Below are positions 8,965 to 17,366 of a stretch of DNA of 64,000 bases, in pieces. The notes beneath the pieces are model-generated. The model did no database searches. It was not told the DNA's origin and was given only the letters and a program-made list of their open reading frames with translations. This DNA is from AP-15 sp963787425. GTDB taxonomy: Bacteria; Pseudomonadota; Alphaproteobacteria; ATCC43930; CGMCC-115725. The translations under genes and the position numbers were made by a program. How positions within the stretch are numbered: position 1 is the stretch's first letter; each line of letters starts with the position of its first letter. The stretch spans positions 41,295 through 105,294 of the forward strand of contig CAWBCV010000023.1 of NCBI GenBank assembly GCA_963787425.1, read 5' to 3'.

Positions 8965-10635
8965 GTGACGACGACGCCCGAGGACCTCCGCAACGACATC
9001 GCCGCGCTGCAGGCGGCGCTGGTCGAGGAGCGCGCAAAGCGCATCGAGGAAGCGGCCAGGGCGGCCCGGGTCGAGGCGGAACTGGCGGTGGCCAAGGCCA
9101 AGGCCTCCGACGATCAAGCCGTGATCGCCCATCAGCAATTGCAGATCGCGAAGCTGACGCGCCAGCTCTATGGCCAGCGCTCGGAACGCACGGTGCGGCT
9201 GCTCGATCAGATGGAGCTGGCGCTCGAGGAGCTCGAGAGTTCGGCCACCGAGGACGAGATCGCCGCCGAGCGGGCGGTGGCCCAGACCACCAATGTGGTG
9301 GCCTTCACCCGCAAGCGTCCTGCGCGCCAGCCTTTCCCCGAGCATTTGCCGCGTGAGCGGGTGGTCGAGCCGGTCCCGACCGTTTGCCTTTGCTGTGGCA
9401 GCCCGCGGCTGCGCAAGTTGGGCGAGGACATCACCGAGACGCTGGAGGTGATCCCGCGGCAGTGGAAGGTGATCCAGCACGTCCGCGAGAAGTTCACCTG
9501 CCGCGACTGCGAGAAGATCAGCCAGGCTCCGGCGCCGTTCCATGTGATTGCCAGGGGTTGGGCCGGCCCCAGCCTGCTGGCGATGATCCTGTTCGAGAAG
9601 TACGGGCAGCATCAGCCGCTCAACCGCCAGTCCGAACGCTACGCCAGGGAGGGCGTAACCCTCACCCTGTCGACCCTGGCCGATCAGGTGGGTGGCTGCT
9701 GCGCAGCGCTGGCGCCGCTCCTCAGGCGGGTTGAGCGACACGTTTTCGCGGCCGAGCGATTGCACAGCGACGACACGACTGTGCCGGTCCTGGCCAAGGG
9801 CAAGACCGATACCGGGCGATGTTGGGTTTATGTGCGCGACGATCGTCCGTTCGGCGGGCAGGATCCGCCGGCGGCGATGTTCTACTACTCGCGCGATCGG
9901 GCCGGCGAGCATGCTCAGGCGCATCTGGCCGACTATGCCGGGATCTTCCAGGCCGACGCCTTTGGCGGATACAACAGGCTGTACGAGGCCGACCGCAAGC
10001 CGGGCCAGATCGTCGAGGCGGCGTGCTGGGTCCATGCCCGGCGACCCTTCTTCCAGATGGCCGATCTCGCTGCCACCGCCCGCCGCAGGGCGCAAGGCAA
10101 AACACTGGCGGTGATCTCGCCGCTGGCGCTGGAGGCGGTCCGGCGCATTGATGCGCTGTTCGAGATCGAACGCTCGATCAACGGCCAGAGCGCTGAGCGG
10201 CGTCGGGCTGTCCGGCAGGAATTGAGCGCCCCTCGGGTCGCCGATCTGGAAAGCTGGCTGCGCCAGCAGCGGGCAAAGCTGTCGCGCGGCAACGATCTCG
10301 CCAAGGCAATGGACTACATTCTCAAACGTTGGTCGGCGTTCACGCGGTTCCTCGATGACGGACGGATCTGCCTTTCAAACAACGCCGCCGAGCGAGCGAT
10401 ACGCGGAATTGCCCTCGGCAGAAAGTCATGGTTATTCGCCGGTTCCGACCGCGGCGGCCAGCGCGCCGCAGTGATGTACAGTCTGATTGGCACTGCCAAA
10501 TTGAACGATGTCGATCCGCAAGCCTGGCTGGCCGACGTCCTGGCCCGGATCGCCGAGCATCCGGCCCACCGGATCGACGAACTCCTGCCGTGGAATTGGC
10601 GGCCGCGTTCAACGCCGCGAAGTCAGGCGGCGTGA
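8965..10635 (+). CDS. tnpC: IS66-family transposase TnpC, right copy
   Basis: This 556-residue DDE transposase has the same domain order as the left copy: coiled coil, CxxC...CxxC zinc region, catalytic core (DDTTVPVLAKGK, ADAFGGYNRLYE, NNAAERAIRGIALG) and C-terminal tail. I chose the GTG at 8965 (VTTTPEDLRNDIAALQ) because conserved sequence begins there; an in-frame ATG at 8923 is also possible. It appears intact, so this copy could supply transposase for both elements. Confidence 0.95.
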   Translation: MTTTPEDLRNDIAALQAALVEERAKRIEEAARAARVEAELAVAKAKASDDQAVIAHQQLQIAKLTRQLYGQRSERTVRLLDQMELALEELESSATEDEIAAERAVAQTTNVVAFTRKRPARQPFPEHLPRERVVEPVPTVCLCCGSPRLRKLGEDITETLEVIPRQWKVIQHVREKFTCRDCEKISQAPAPFHVIARGWAGPSLLAMILFEKYGQHQPLNRQSERYAREGVTLTLSTLADQVGGCCAALAPLLRRVERHVFAAERLHSDDTTVPVLAKGKTDTGRCWVYVRDDRPFGGQDPPAAMFYYSRDRAGEHAQAHLADYAGIFQADAFGGYNRLYEADRKPGQIVEAACWVHARRPFFQMADLAATARRRAQGKTLAVISPLALEAVRRIDALFEIERSINGQSAERRRAVRQELSAPRVADLESWLRQQRAKLSRGNDLAKAMDYILKRWSAFTRFLDDGRICLSNNAAERAIRGIALGRKSWLFAGSDRGGQRAAVMYSLIGTAKLNDVDPQAWLADVLARIAEHPAHRIDELLPWNWRPRSTPRSQAA

Positions 10636-10880
10636 TCGTGGCGGCCATCGCAGCCGTCTTCACCATCGGCTACGTCGCCAACATGCTCGGCGAGGACGAA
10701 GACTGGCTGTACGAGCTGTCGATCGACATGTTCCCGGAAGACGGTTGCCTTCGCGTCTACGGCATCGGCGAGGACGGCGTGACCGCCTTCACCAGGGACG
10801 GCATCGAGTGCCTGCAGCAGATCATCGCCAACGAACGAGCTGCCCGCCGCGCACCGCCGCAGATCCAACCGACCGAATAG
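10632..10880 (+). CDS. IS66 passenger protein (82 aa), right copy
   Basis: This is the counterpart of the 4563-4811 gene, again starting with GTG overlapping the tnpC stop (GTGA). It has a hydrophobic N-terminus and an acidic C-terminal half with ELSIDMFPEDGCLRVYGIG. Keeping the frame and the coupling in both copies suggests the product matters to the element, but no function is known to me. Confidence 0.7.
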   Translation: MIVAAIAAVFTIGYVANMLGEDEDWLYELSIDMFPEDGCLRVYGIGEDGVTAFTRDGIECLQQIIANERAARRAPPQIQPTE

Positions 10881-10950
10881 CCCGGCCTGCGGTGCTCGCC
10901 GAATGGAAACATTTCACCGGCAGAAACGCGTCAGCTTCGCCTGACGCACC

Positions 10951-11020
10951 GGAACTGGAAGTTCGAATCCAGCTCTCTCCAGCGGCGAGTTCCTCTGCGA
11001 ACCTGACTTCCTCGATCAGG
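10951..11020 (+). repeat. Half copy of the T-arm-like palindromic repeat, with downstream extension
   Basis: The core ggaactggaagttcgaatcc plus the acceptor-like agctctctccagcg is followed by gcgaacctgacttcctcgat. That extension is also found after the half copy at 54458, so the repeat unit extends past the palindrome. The remainder of 11021-11451 shows nothing else I can name. Confidence 0.75.
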
Positions 11021-11451
11021 GTGCCGAAATCAACAATTCGACGAAACGCTACCGGCCCGTTCGAGTGGGACCTAAAGCGTCTCGCCACCGGTCTTCTATT
11101 ATTCCAGCCGGCAGAATTTGGTCGCTGTGCCGGCGAAGAATGCCTGCTTCTCGGCCCCGGAGCAGCCGGCGGCAACGCGCTTGAAGGCGTTCCATAGGGC
11201 GGGGTAGCCGCAGCGCCGCAGCTGCCCTTTTCGACCGGGAAATTGCTCTCGAACATCGCGCGCTCGGGGCGGCGGAAAATAGCAATCAGCCGGTTGAGAC
11301 TCCAACTATTGCCGAACAGGATGCGCTATCGTCCGGGTTCTCATGTGCGAAGTTCGGCCCCTCTCTAACCGTTTCAACACATTGAGTAGGTGTGCCGCGT
11401 CCGGGGTCGGCTGGTCGGCTGTCAAAGACGCATAAGGCGAGTGCTGGAGAA

Positions 11452-12759
11452 TTAATTCGCCCTTGGCGTAACATGTGGCCCAAACGCACCGGGAATCATT
11501 GTTTCCAGTTTCTGGCGGACGTAGTCCTCATCGAAATTCAGATCGTCAGTAGTTCCGTCGCTATAGATAATATTGACGTGAACCTGCCCCCACTGCTCTA
11601 CGAAATCTCTGACCGAAAGCGGTGGCCTAAGGAGTAGTTCCAGCCATACCGGCGCTTGGGGCGGAATATCGATCTGATCGACAGGGTAGTAACCTTTATA
11701 TTGCACATTCGCCATTAGCTCCTGCTTATGCCCAGTAAGCCCGGAGACGGCGTAGGCTTCTTTGATGGACACCGACCTCGTGCTGGTTCCTTGGAGAAGA
11801 ACACTACTAATCTGCGCGTTCGGGCCGCCACCAGAGACCACCAAAAATTGGGAATTTCGATCCCACATGACGGGGTTTTGACTTGGATTCGGTAATGCCT
11901 TAGGGCCTTGGTGATTAGCTGTAGGCGACGACTGCGGAGGCTGCTGAGTCACCGCATGCGGCGCGGCAGGGATAGCGGGAGTGGGAGTTGTCGCAGGTGG
12001 CGGCGGATTTTGAGTGTGAAAATACCAAACCAACAAGGCCCCGATGCCTGCCGTAATCCCAGTGGCAATAACTTTACTCCAGACGGGATCACGCCATAGT
12101 CGGTTCAATATGGAAGCCGTTTTAGGAAACTGGAGCATCGCCCGCTGCTGCTTGCGGCCCAAAGAATGCAGTCCCTTCCGCAGCCATTTCCATGACTTCA
12201 GCAGATCGATACTCATCCCCCATAAGGCGGGTTTAAAACTCACAACGTCGCTGAACTTAAGGGATTCGGTTTGAGTAGAGATCGAGCGTGCATCGGCGAG
12301 AACGCCTGTACCTCTTACATCGCCAATTAGCTGTGAAACATCATCCGAGTTCAGCTGTAATCCCGTATAGCAGTTAGGCTCGTAAAGCCCCTTTGGGCCC
12401 CAGGCATATGGTGTCTTCTCCGGATCGGTGTGGCGGTCGGTTTCAAATGCAGCACCCGTAGCCAAAACGTTAATGACTGAGTGTATCCAATAGGCTGGTG
12501 GAATTTCGGTATATATTTCGCTAAAATTGGTTCGTTCTTGGCCAGCGACTTCGATCTCGTGTCTCCCACGGATTCTTAATCGTCTTTCAGCCGCTACCTG
12601 CCGAATGTACAGGCGTGTTTTTGCGTAGTGCTCCGCTTCTCGGCTATCTCCTATTGCAGATGCGATCTGTTCGATTATCCGCCAAAGCGGCACCCATGGC
12701 GATGCCGTTGTCGGGTCTTGAAGCGGCGGTGTGGTGCCGAGGTGGGCTGGCGAAGTCAT
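11452..12759 (-). CDS. Hypothetical single-pass membrane protein (435 aa)
   Basis: The N-terminal 230 residues look cytoplasmic and have no family I can name. A membrane segment follows at about residues 234-256 (VIATGITAGIGALLVWYF). Next come a Pro/Thr/Gln-rich linker (about 260-300) and a C-terminal domain of about 130 residues, rich in beta-strand patterns (QFLVVSGGG, KQELMANVQYKGYYPVDQ, VHVNIIYSDGTTDDLNFDEDY). The ATG overlaps the stop of the upstream resolvase frame by ATGA, so it is probably translated by coupling. Codon use is less GC-rich than its neighbours, suggesting transfer. Function unknown; a membrane anchor with an external sensing or binding domain is an inference. Confidence 0.75.
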   Translation of the reverse strand: MTSPAHLGTTPPLQDPTTASPWVPLWRIIEQIASAIGDSREAEHYAKTRLYIRQVAAERRLRIRGRHEIEVAGQERTNFSEIYTEIPPAYWIHSVINVLATGAAFETDRHTDPEKTPYAWGPKGLYEPNCYTGLQLNSDDVSQLIGDVRGTGVLADARSISTQTESLKFSDVVSFKPALWGMSIDLLKSWKWLRKGLHSLGRKQQRAMLQFPKTASILNRLWRDPVWSKVIATGITAGIGALLVWYFHTQNPPPPATTPTPAIPAAPHAVTQQPPQSSPTANHQGPKALPNPSQNPVMWDRNSQFLVVSGGGPNAQISSVLLQGTSTRSVSIKEAYAVSGLTGHKQELMANVQYKGYYPVDQIDIPPQAPVWLELLLRPPLSVRDFVEQWGQVHVNIIYSDGTTDDLNFDEDYVRQKLETMIPGAFGPHVTPRAN

Positions 12760-13290
12760 AACTGGAGCCGTGAAATTGTGCTGTTGTGGACGTTGTAGCT
12801 GCGGGCGATCTCCCTGATTGGTTCGCCCGCTTCGCGCCGCCTAACCGCCTCCGCTTGCTGGTGAGGGGTGAGCTTCGGCTTGCGACCCATCTTCACGCCG
12901 CGCGCCTTGGCCCGCGCCCGGCCTTCACCGGTGCGCGCGCGGATAGGATCGCGCTCGAACTCCGCCAGCCCGCCAAGGACGGTTAGAATCAGCCGTCCGT
13001 GCGATGTCGTGGTGTCGGCCCACGTGTCGCCTAGGGATTTGAAACCGGCTTTCTTGGCGGTGATCGCCGCGAGGGTGTTCAACAGGTCGCGGGTGGATCG
13101 CGCCAGCCGGTCGAGCCGCGTCACGGTCAGCAGGTCGCCCAGCGTCGAGCTGGTCAAGCACGCGGCGAAGCTGCGTCCGGTCGGCCTTTGCGCCGCTCGC
13201 CACTTCGCCAAACACCATTTTCTGCCGAAGAACTACATAGAACTTTGCGGATCGTTTCGGCTTCCACGCGCATACCAAGCATGTCGACCA
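12756..13290 (-). pseudogene. Serine resolvase/invertase, frameshifted and N-terminally truncated
   Basis: The intact-looking frame (to 12756) has the Tn3-type resolvase core GDLLTVTRLDRLARSTRDLLNTL, then TTSHGRLILTVLGGLAEFERDPIRARTGEGR. It ends in an HTH (KLTPHQQAEAVRRREAGEPIREIARSYNVHNSTISRL). The preceding part, KMVFGEVASGAKADRTQLRRVLDQLDAG, lies in another frame, so a one-base shift sits near 13145. The N-terminal YARVST region with the catalytic serine is absent. In E-F-E-R-D a D replaces the usual L or E. It is catalytically dead, but its C-terminal frame still couples to the next gene. Confidence 0.85.
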
Positions 13291-13370
13291 GGCTTTGCAC
13301 GACAAGCACGAGTGGGCTGCGAGCGGAGTTTCGTTTTGGCGGGTCAAGTTTCAGAGTCCGAAAGTGCGCC

Positions 13371-13901
13371 TCAATACACGAGGCAAAGAGTTGAGCTGTC
13401 GCGTGCCATTCGGATCGTGGGTCTGCGGCTCGTGCTCGCGGGCGGGCGGGCGAACGGATGGAGGGCCTTGACTAAGTCGGCAAGCCCTTTGTCGTCGAAA
13501 GGGAGGCAGTCCTCCATCTGCATTGCAATCGGCAAAAGTTTGCGAGCAAGATTGAAGAAGAGGCCCTCGAATTCCTCGAACTCGCGAACAGCTTTTTCGA
13601 GGAACGGATCGTCGTGTGTCTCGAGCCCCCAGCGCCAGCCGCTTGGATCGTGGTCTCCGATGAGCAAGGCCACGTTGGAAGCGATACACCAGCTCACAAT
13701 CGCCATTTTGGGTGATCGGCCTAACAGGCCGATCAGTCGGTCGAACGCGTCTTGATAGTTCTGTCGCTTTCGGTCGCTATCATCGCGCCAAGCCGCCTGG
13801 CGGAGAACCTCCAGTATTTCGGGGCGAATCGCACTTGGCGAAGCGTACGAATGTGCGCGCATCTCTACGCCGGCCGTCGCGTGATCGGCTATCTCGTCCA
13901 T
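13371..13901 (-). CDS. Hypothetical protein (176 aa)
   Basis: The product has a helical, evenly charged composition (ILEVLRQAAWRDDSDRKR, AFDRLIGLLGRSPKMAIVSW, FLEKAVREFEEFEGLFFNLA) and coding-like codon use, but I recognise no domain. The ATG at 13901 has only a weak site upstream. It lies upstream of the resolvase remnant on the same strand and could share a transcript with it and the 435-aa membrane protein. No function can be assigned. Confidence 0.5.
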   Translation of the reverse strand: MDEIADHATAGVEMRAHSYASPSAIRPEILEVLRQAAWRDDSDRKRQNYQDAFDRLIGLLGRSPKMAIVSWCIASNVALLIGDHDPSGWRWGLETHDDPFLEKAVREFEEFEGLFFNLARKLLPIAMQMEDCLPFDDKGLADLVKALHPFARPPASTSRRPTIRMARDSSTLCLVY

Positions 13902-14009
13902 GTGGGCACCCTACCTAGAAAAGAGCTGATGGGGGTACACGGTACTAGTTAGGCTCGTGGGGTGTCTTGGGAGAACTCCCGCTGCGAGATTTTCCGACGG
14001 GGGAGCAGC

Positions 14010-14072
14010 GGTAAGGCGGCGAAGCTGCGTCCGGCTTGGCTCCGCTCGCCACTTCGCGGAACACCTTGCCCG
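14010..14072 (-). pseudogene. Short second resolvase remnant
   Basis: The complement reads VFREVASGAKPDAAS, matching VFGEVASGAKADRTQL in the larger resolvase remnant. The DNA (aagctgcgtccgg, ctcgccacttcgc) is shared with 13166-13215. It is a second small piece of the same recombinase type. Confidence 0.55.
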
Positions 14073-14179
14073 CCCCGTGTTTCCTCAGCGCCGCGACCTG
14101 AGCGGTTCTGCACCAAAAAAGCGCAATCGCTTAAGTGGCCTAATTTTGGTGCACCGACGACCCATCCAAGGTCGCCTGT

Positions 14180-14530
14180 GCATCTGCGCGCGCAGGAGGT
14201 GGCCGGGCTCGACATCTGCACCGACGGCGACGCCCATTACGACGAAGAGATCGGCGGGTGGAGCTGGCAGAGCTATCCGCTTACCCATATGGCCGGGTTT
14301 TCGCCTGAGGTAGCGCTGACCCCGCCGGCGGTCGCCGCCGCCTCACCGCCGCGCGGCGCGATCTTGCACGACCAGCTCGAAGCGCGGGTATTGCCGCGCA
14401 TCGTCGGCCCGCTCGGCCCTGGCAATCTGCAATACGGCGCGATGTGGAAGGTCGCACAGCGGCTCACCCGAAAGCCGGTCAAGTTCGGCACGATCATGCC
14501 CGAGCTGCTCGCCGCCGCCGTCCGTGACGA
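14180..14530 (+). pseudogene. MetE-like cobalamin-independent methionine synthase fragment
   Basis: The frame reads EVAGLDICTDGDAHYDEEIGG, SYPLTHMAGF, LPRIVGPLGPGNLQYGAMWK and LTRKPVKFGTIMPELLAAAVRDDYS. This matches the N-terminal half of the UROD/MetE-like methionine synthase II family. Both ends are missing. At about 14525 it runs directly into the C-terminal part of an MFS permease in another frame, a deletion or recombination joint. It is not functional. Confidence 0.8.
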
Positions 14531-14790
14531 CTACTCTCGTCTACGGTTGCTCGAACATCGCCAAATTCATCGGCCCAGCCGGCCTGGCGGTCATCGCCGG
14601 CGCCTCCAACTATGTCGCTCCGCAGGCGACGCTTGACGGGCTCGTGCCCGCTTTCAGCTATTTTGCCGCCTGGTACCTGCTCGCCGTTGTCGGTTTTCTC
14701 TTCATCGGCATCGAAACCCGCGGCCGGACGATCGAGGAACTCGATGCCGCGCTCGCCCGGCCGGTGCTCATCAGAGTGGCGGCCCGGTAA
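14524..14790 (+). pseudogene. C-terminal fragment of an MFS permease
   Basis: The last 88 residues of a metabolite/sugar-type MFS transporter remain: GCSNIAKFIGPAGLAVIAGASNYV, a final helix (FAAWYLLAVVGFLFIGIETRGRTIEELDAAL) and a short tail. Phrases like FIGIETRGRTIEELD are typical of the last helix and cytoplasmic end of that family. The first ten or so helices are missing. Confidence 0.8.
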
Positions 14791-14859
14791 AGATGCGATC
14801 GCGCCGCACGTGCTCCGGTGCGTAAATGGCCGCACCCATAGCAACCGCTGTCACCGGGT

Positions 14860-15111
14860 CGACAGATAGATCGGCAGCTGTTCCAAGCTCGCGCGGAACT
14901 CGTTCCCTGATCCACGGCCTCTTGATGGACCACCGGCGAAAACGATCCGATCGATGTCCTGGGTGGTGTAACCGTTGGCTTTTATGATTGAGTGCGTCAT
15001 GTCGAGCGTCTGAACAAGCAATAGTTCGACCAATGCTTCAAACTGCTGCCGTGTGGTGACAATATCTAAATAAATATCTGATCCGGCCTCATCTTCGCCC
15101 CGCTGGGTCAA
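14860..15111 (-). pseudogene. Hsp70/DnaK-like fragment
   Basis: The minus-strand frame contains FEALVELLLVQTLDMTHSII and DIDRIVFAGGPSR, the Hsp70 nucleotide-binding-domain segment that ends in the GGPSR/GGSTR motif. Sequence after GGPSR appears shifted (EFRASLEQLPIYLSTR). Only about 60 residues of a roughly 600-residue protein remain. Confidence 0.65.
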
Positions 15112-15223
15112 TGGCCCGGCGGTTTGACAGGCATAAAACCCGCCGTCGAGTTTAGGTAAATTAAAGAAAAATTTAGATAAACTACATGATATCGTACTTT
15201 CCGTTCTTTAGCTATGTTTTCGT

Positions 15224-15250
15224 TTGACGGAAATCAACAATTTGTATAAA
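15224..15250 (+). promoter_or_regulatory. Candidate promoter for the 298-aa gene
   Basis: TTGACG at 15224-15229 and TATAAA at 15245-15250, separated by 15 bases, lie in an unusually AT-rich stretch (15150-15280) about 110 bp before the gene. The spacing is short for sigma-70, so this is a candidate only. Confidence 0.35.
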
Positions 15251-15358
15251 AGGCGGAAGACCTTTTAGATTTCTTCAAGGATTGGTTGTCGACGGCAGCA
15301 ATCCTCTAGAATTGAAGACATCCCATATCGGGCAGCATTCCATCGAGAGGAGATGATC

Positions 15359-16255
15359 ATGACCCTCATCTACCCTAATATTGTCCCGGAAAACAATTTG
15401 CGACTGCCGGATGCGCTGACAATCAAGCATGGTCCGGCCCGCCTTCTCTCCCGATTTGTTCTCGAAGGCGACAAGGCAGTACGGCAGATGGGTCTGCGTT
15501 TGCGGCTGCGACATGATTTCGGCGAACTGCTGTATTTGAACGAGCGGGAAGTCGCCCGCGGCAACTGGTTCAAATTAGTTAATATGTACAATCCGGCCCA
15601 TTGCGATTTGTCGCCCGAAAATTCTTATTGGATTTCCGGCGAAAACGAGGAAGGCGATATCGTGTTGACGCAAGCCGGGCGCATTTATTACTGGCCGGAA
15701 ACGAGCTTGGCCGAAGAGGCGCACTCGATGTTCTATGCCGGTCATGGCGAGGGCCAGCTTTGCAATGTGACGGCGCCGGCCGCCGGGCAGATAGGCGGGG
15801 TCGTATTCTGCGCCGGATCGCATTGGATACGGCCGGATTTCCGCGGGCATCGGCTGTCTCATCTACTGTCAAGGTTAGGTCGAGCCTATGCGATGTCGCG
15901 TTGGCCGGTAGATTGGGCGATCGCGCTCGTCGCCCCGGTGCTCATCGAAAAGGGCGTCAGCGCTGGCTACGGCTACAAGCATGCCAGTCGCAGCATCTTC
16001 TACCCCGCCTCACCCTGGGGCGACCTCGAGGTCGTCCTCGCCTATTTGTCCCAGAACGAAACCTATGAGGACATTGCCGAATACCTCGCCACGGAACTCT
16101 CCGGCTCGATCCCCGCTGGTTTGGCGACGGCGTCCTACCGCACACCCGGGATGACAAGGCTACATACCGAAAATACCACTGATTTCCCTTCCTTGTCTGA
16201 TGCATCTCGGGATCGCGCGCCTTCTCGGCATTCTTGGTCGAGGACGGTGCATTGA
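15359..16255 (+). CDS. GNAT-fold-like acyltransferase of unknown substrate (298 aa)
   Basis: The central region GGVVFCAGSHWIRPDFRGHRLSHLLSRLGRAYAMSRWPVDWAIALV resembles GNAT motif A, with RGHRLS at the acyl-CoA pyrophosphate-binding turn, and a following strand ends in GVSAGYGYKH. I chose the second ATG (15359) because GAGAGGAG lies six bases upstream; an ATG at 15353 overlaps that site. The C-terminal 40 residues are polar and unlike the rest, and may be read-through into foreign DNA. The upstream DNA is markedly AT-rich, suggesting horizontal transfer. The family assignment is by pattern; the substrate is unknown. Confidence 0.6.
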   Translation: MTLIYPNIVPENNLRLPDALTIKHGPARLLSRFVLEGDKAVRQMGLRLRLRHDFGELLYLNEREVARGNWFKLVNMYNPAHCDLSPENSYWISGENEEGDIVLTQAGRIYYWPETSLAEEAHSMFYAGHGEGQLCNVTAPAAGQIGGVVFCAGSHWIRPDFRGHRLSHLLSRLGRAYAMSRWPVDWAIALVAPVLIEKGVSAGYGYKHASRSIFYPASPWGDLEVVLAYLSQNETYEDIAEYLATELSGSIPAGLATASYRTPGMTRLHTENTTDFPSLSDASRDRAPSRHSWSRTVH

Positions 16256-16336
16256 TGATCCCCGCCTTCGCGAAGACCGCATCGACGATCGTGCCTCTCG
16301 TTTGCGAAATTTGGATTCTGGGTGTTCGTGCCGACG

Positions 16337-16545
16337 TTAAAAGACAGGACTCACGCTCTATTCGCCGAGCAAAGCCACTCTATTCCGGATAATCTTGTGG
16401 CGTTGTTTGGCCGGATCTGAGCATGGAATTACTCAGCCGAGACCACACGATCTGCGGTGGGTTGTTCGCCGTGCAGCGGGTCTGAAAGGGTCAACTGGGC
16501 AGGTCTAACACGTTGTCGTCCGGCCGGCGGGTGACGGATCGCCAG
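16337..16545 (-). repeat. Copy 2 of the DNA upstream of the DUF3489 module
   Basis: Long non-coding similarity with the complement of 37750-37965 covers ggataatcttgtggcgttgt, gagcatggaattactcagcc, agaccacacgatc and caggtctaacacgttgtc. No DUF3489 gene adjoins this copy, so the upstream DNA is present by itself. Confidence 0.75.
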
Positions 16546-16584
16546 GTCCTCAATGGATTGCCAACTGGGTGACGCAGTGTGGGG

Positions 16585-16782
16585 TTATGACGCCTTGGCC
16601 ACGTTTCGCGTCAGCAAGTCGAGTTTGCGGTTCGGCGCGATGATCAGATCGTCGCGGCTGATGGCTTGGATATCGTCGGGATCCAACAGCTCGGGGGGCA
16701 GCATCGCAAGGCGGGGTGCTAATGGGCTCGCTCCGCGGCGGAAGAATGCAGTTGGCCTTGCCGGATGCGGCTCGCGCGGCAT
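16585..16782 (-). CDS. Short hypothetical frame, possibly a C-terminal fragment
   Basis: The minus-strand product contains MLPPELLDPDDIQAISRDDL then IIAPNRKLDLLTRNVAKAS, which reads like the end of a real protein, but I recognise no family and see no ribosome site. It may be a remnant left after an insertion. Confidence 0.2.
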   Translation of the reverse strand: MPREPHPARPTAFFRRGASPLAPRLAMLPPELLDPDDIQAISRDDLIIAPNRKLDLLTRNVAKAS

Positions 16783-17169
16783 CTACGCGGCTCCCCTGTC
16801 AAGGCTAAGGCCGCCGGGGCCGAAGGCAATGACGTAGAGGAACCCGCCGGTCATCACCAGGTTCTTGTAGAAATGGATCATGTTGTCTTGATCGCCGGCT
16901 GGCAGATGCACGCCAAAAGCGGTGCCGAGGCAGACAAGGACAAGCAGAGCAGCGGCCCATCGGCTGTAAAAACCCGCGAGCAGCGCCAAGCCGCCGAGCA
17001 GATGCACCAGTATCGAGATCCAAACCGCGATATTGGGCAGGGGTATGTGAACACTCGCGAGATATTGCGCCGTGCCGCCCGGATTGCGCAGCTGGACGAT
17101 GCCATCCCACACGAACAGGCTCGACATCAGCAATCGTGCGAGAGGCAGCAGAAAGGCTTTACCGTTCAT
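16783..17169 (-). CDS. DoxX-family membrane protein
   Basis: The 128-residue protein has four hydrophobic segments (about 8-22, 46-68, 72-90, 100-120). It carries the DoxX pattern: RLLMSSLFVWDGIVQLRNPGG near the N-terminus, VHLLGGLALLAGFYSRWAA in the middle and FYKNLVMTGGFLYVIAFGPG near the end. DoxX proteins are small inner-membrane proteins linked to redox or thiol stress. I chose MNGKAFLL at 17169 because upstream extension is low-complexity and unlike the family. It follows the cupin gene on the same strand, 197 bp downstream, so the two may be co-transcribed. Confidence 0.88.
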   Translation of the reverse strand: MNGKAFLLPLARLLMSSLFVWDGIVQLRNPGGTAQYLASVHIPLPNIAVWISILVHLLGGLALLAGFYSRWAAALLVLVCLGTAFGVHLPAGDQDNMIHFYKNLVMTGGFLYVIAFGPGGLSLDRGAA

Positions 17170-17366
17170 TCGGCGGCTCCATTCAGGATCTGGGCGATGT
17201 GGATGAATTTGATTGGTAACGCTCGGCGCAGCCTTAAAAAAAGCGCCATCATCATCAGCCTTGTTTTCTCGCTCGTGCCGAGCGCCACCTCGTTTTAGAG
17301 GTGGCCGAACCGTGGCGAAGCGCACTGCCGCAGCGCCGCGATGTCCTTGCCATGCGGTGGCCTCCG

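Larger units (their letters stand above)
8084..10910 (+). mobile_element. IS66-family element, right copy (plus orientation)
   Basis: The 2827-bp element runs from gtaaccctgcggtgatggcc at 8084 to gaatggaaac at 10910 and is almost identical to the inverted left copy. Left flank is atttgagg (8076-8083), the reverse complement of the flank at the far end of the left copy; right flank is atttcacc. Gene order is tnpA, tnpB, tnpC, passenger gene, all with intact frames. A palindromic-repeat half copy begins 40 bp past its end. Confidence 0.93.
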
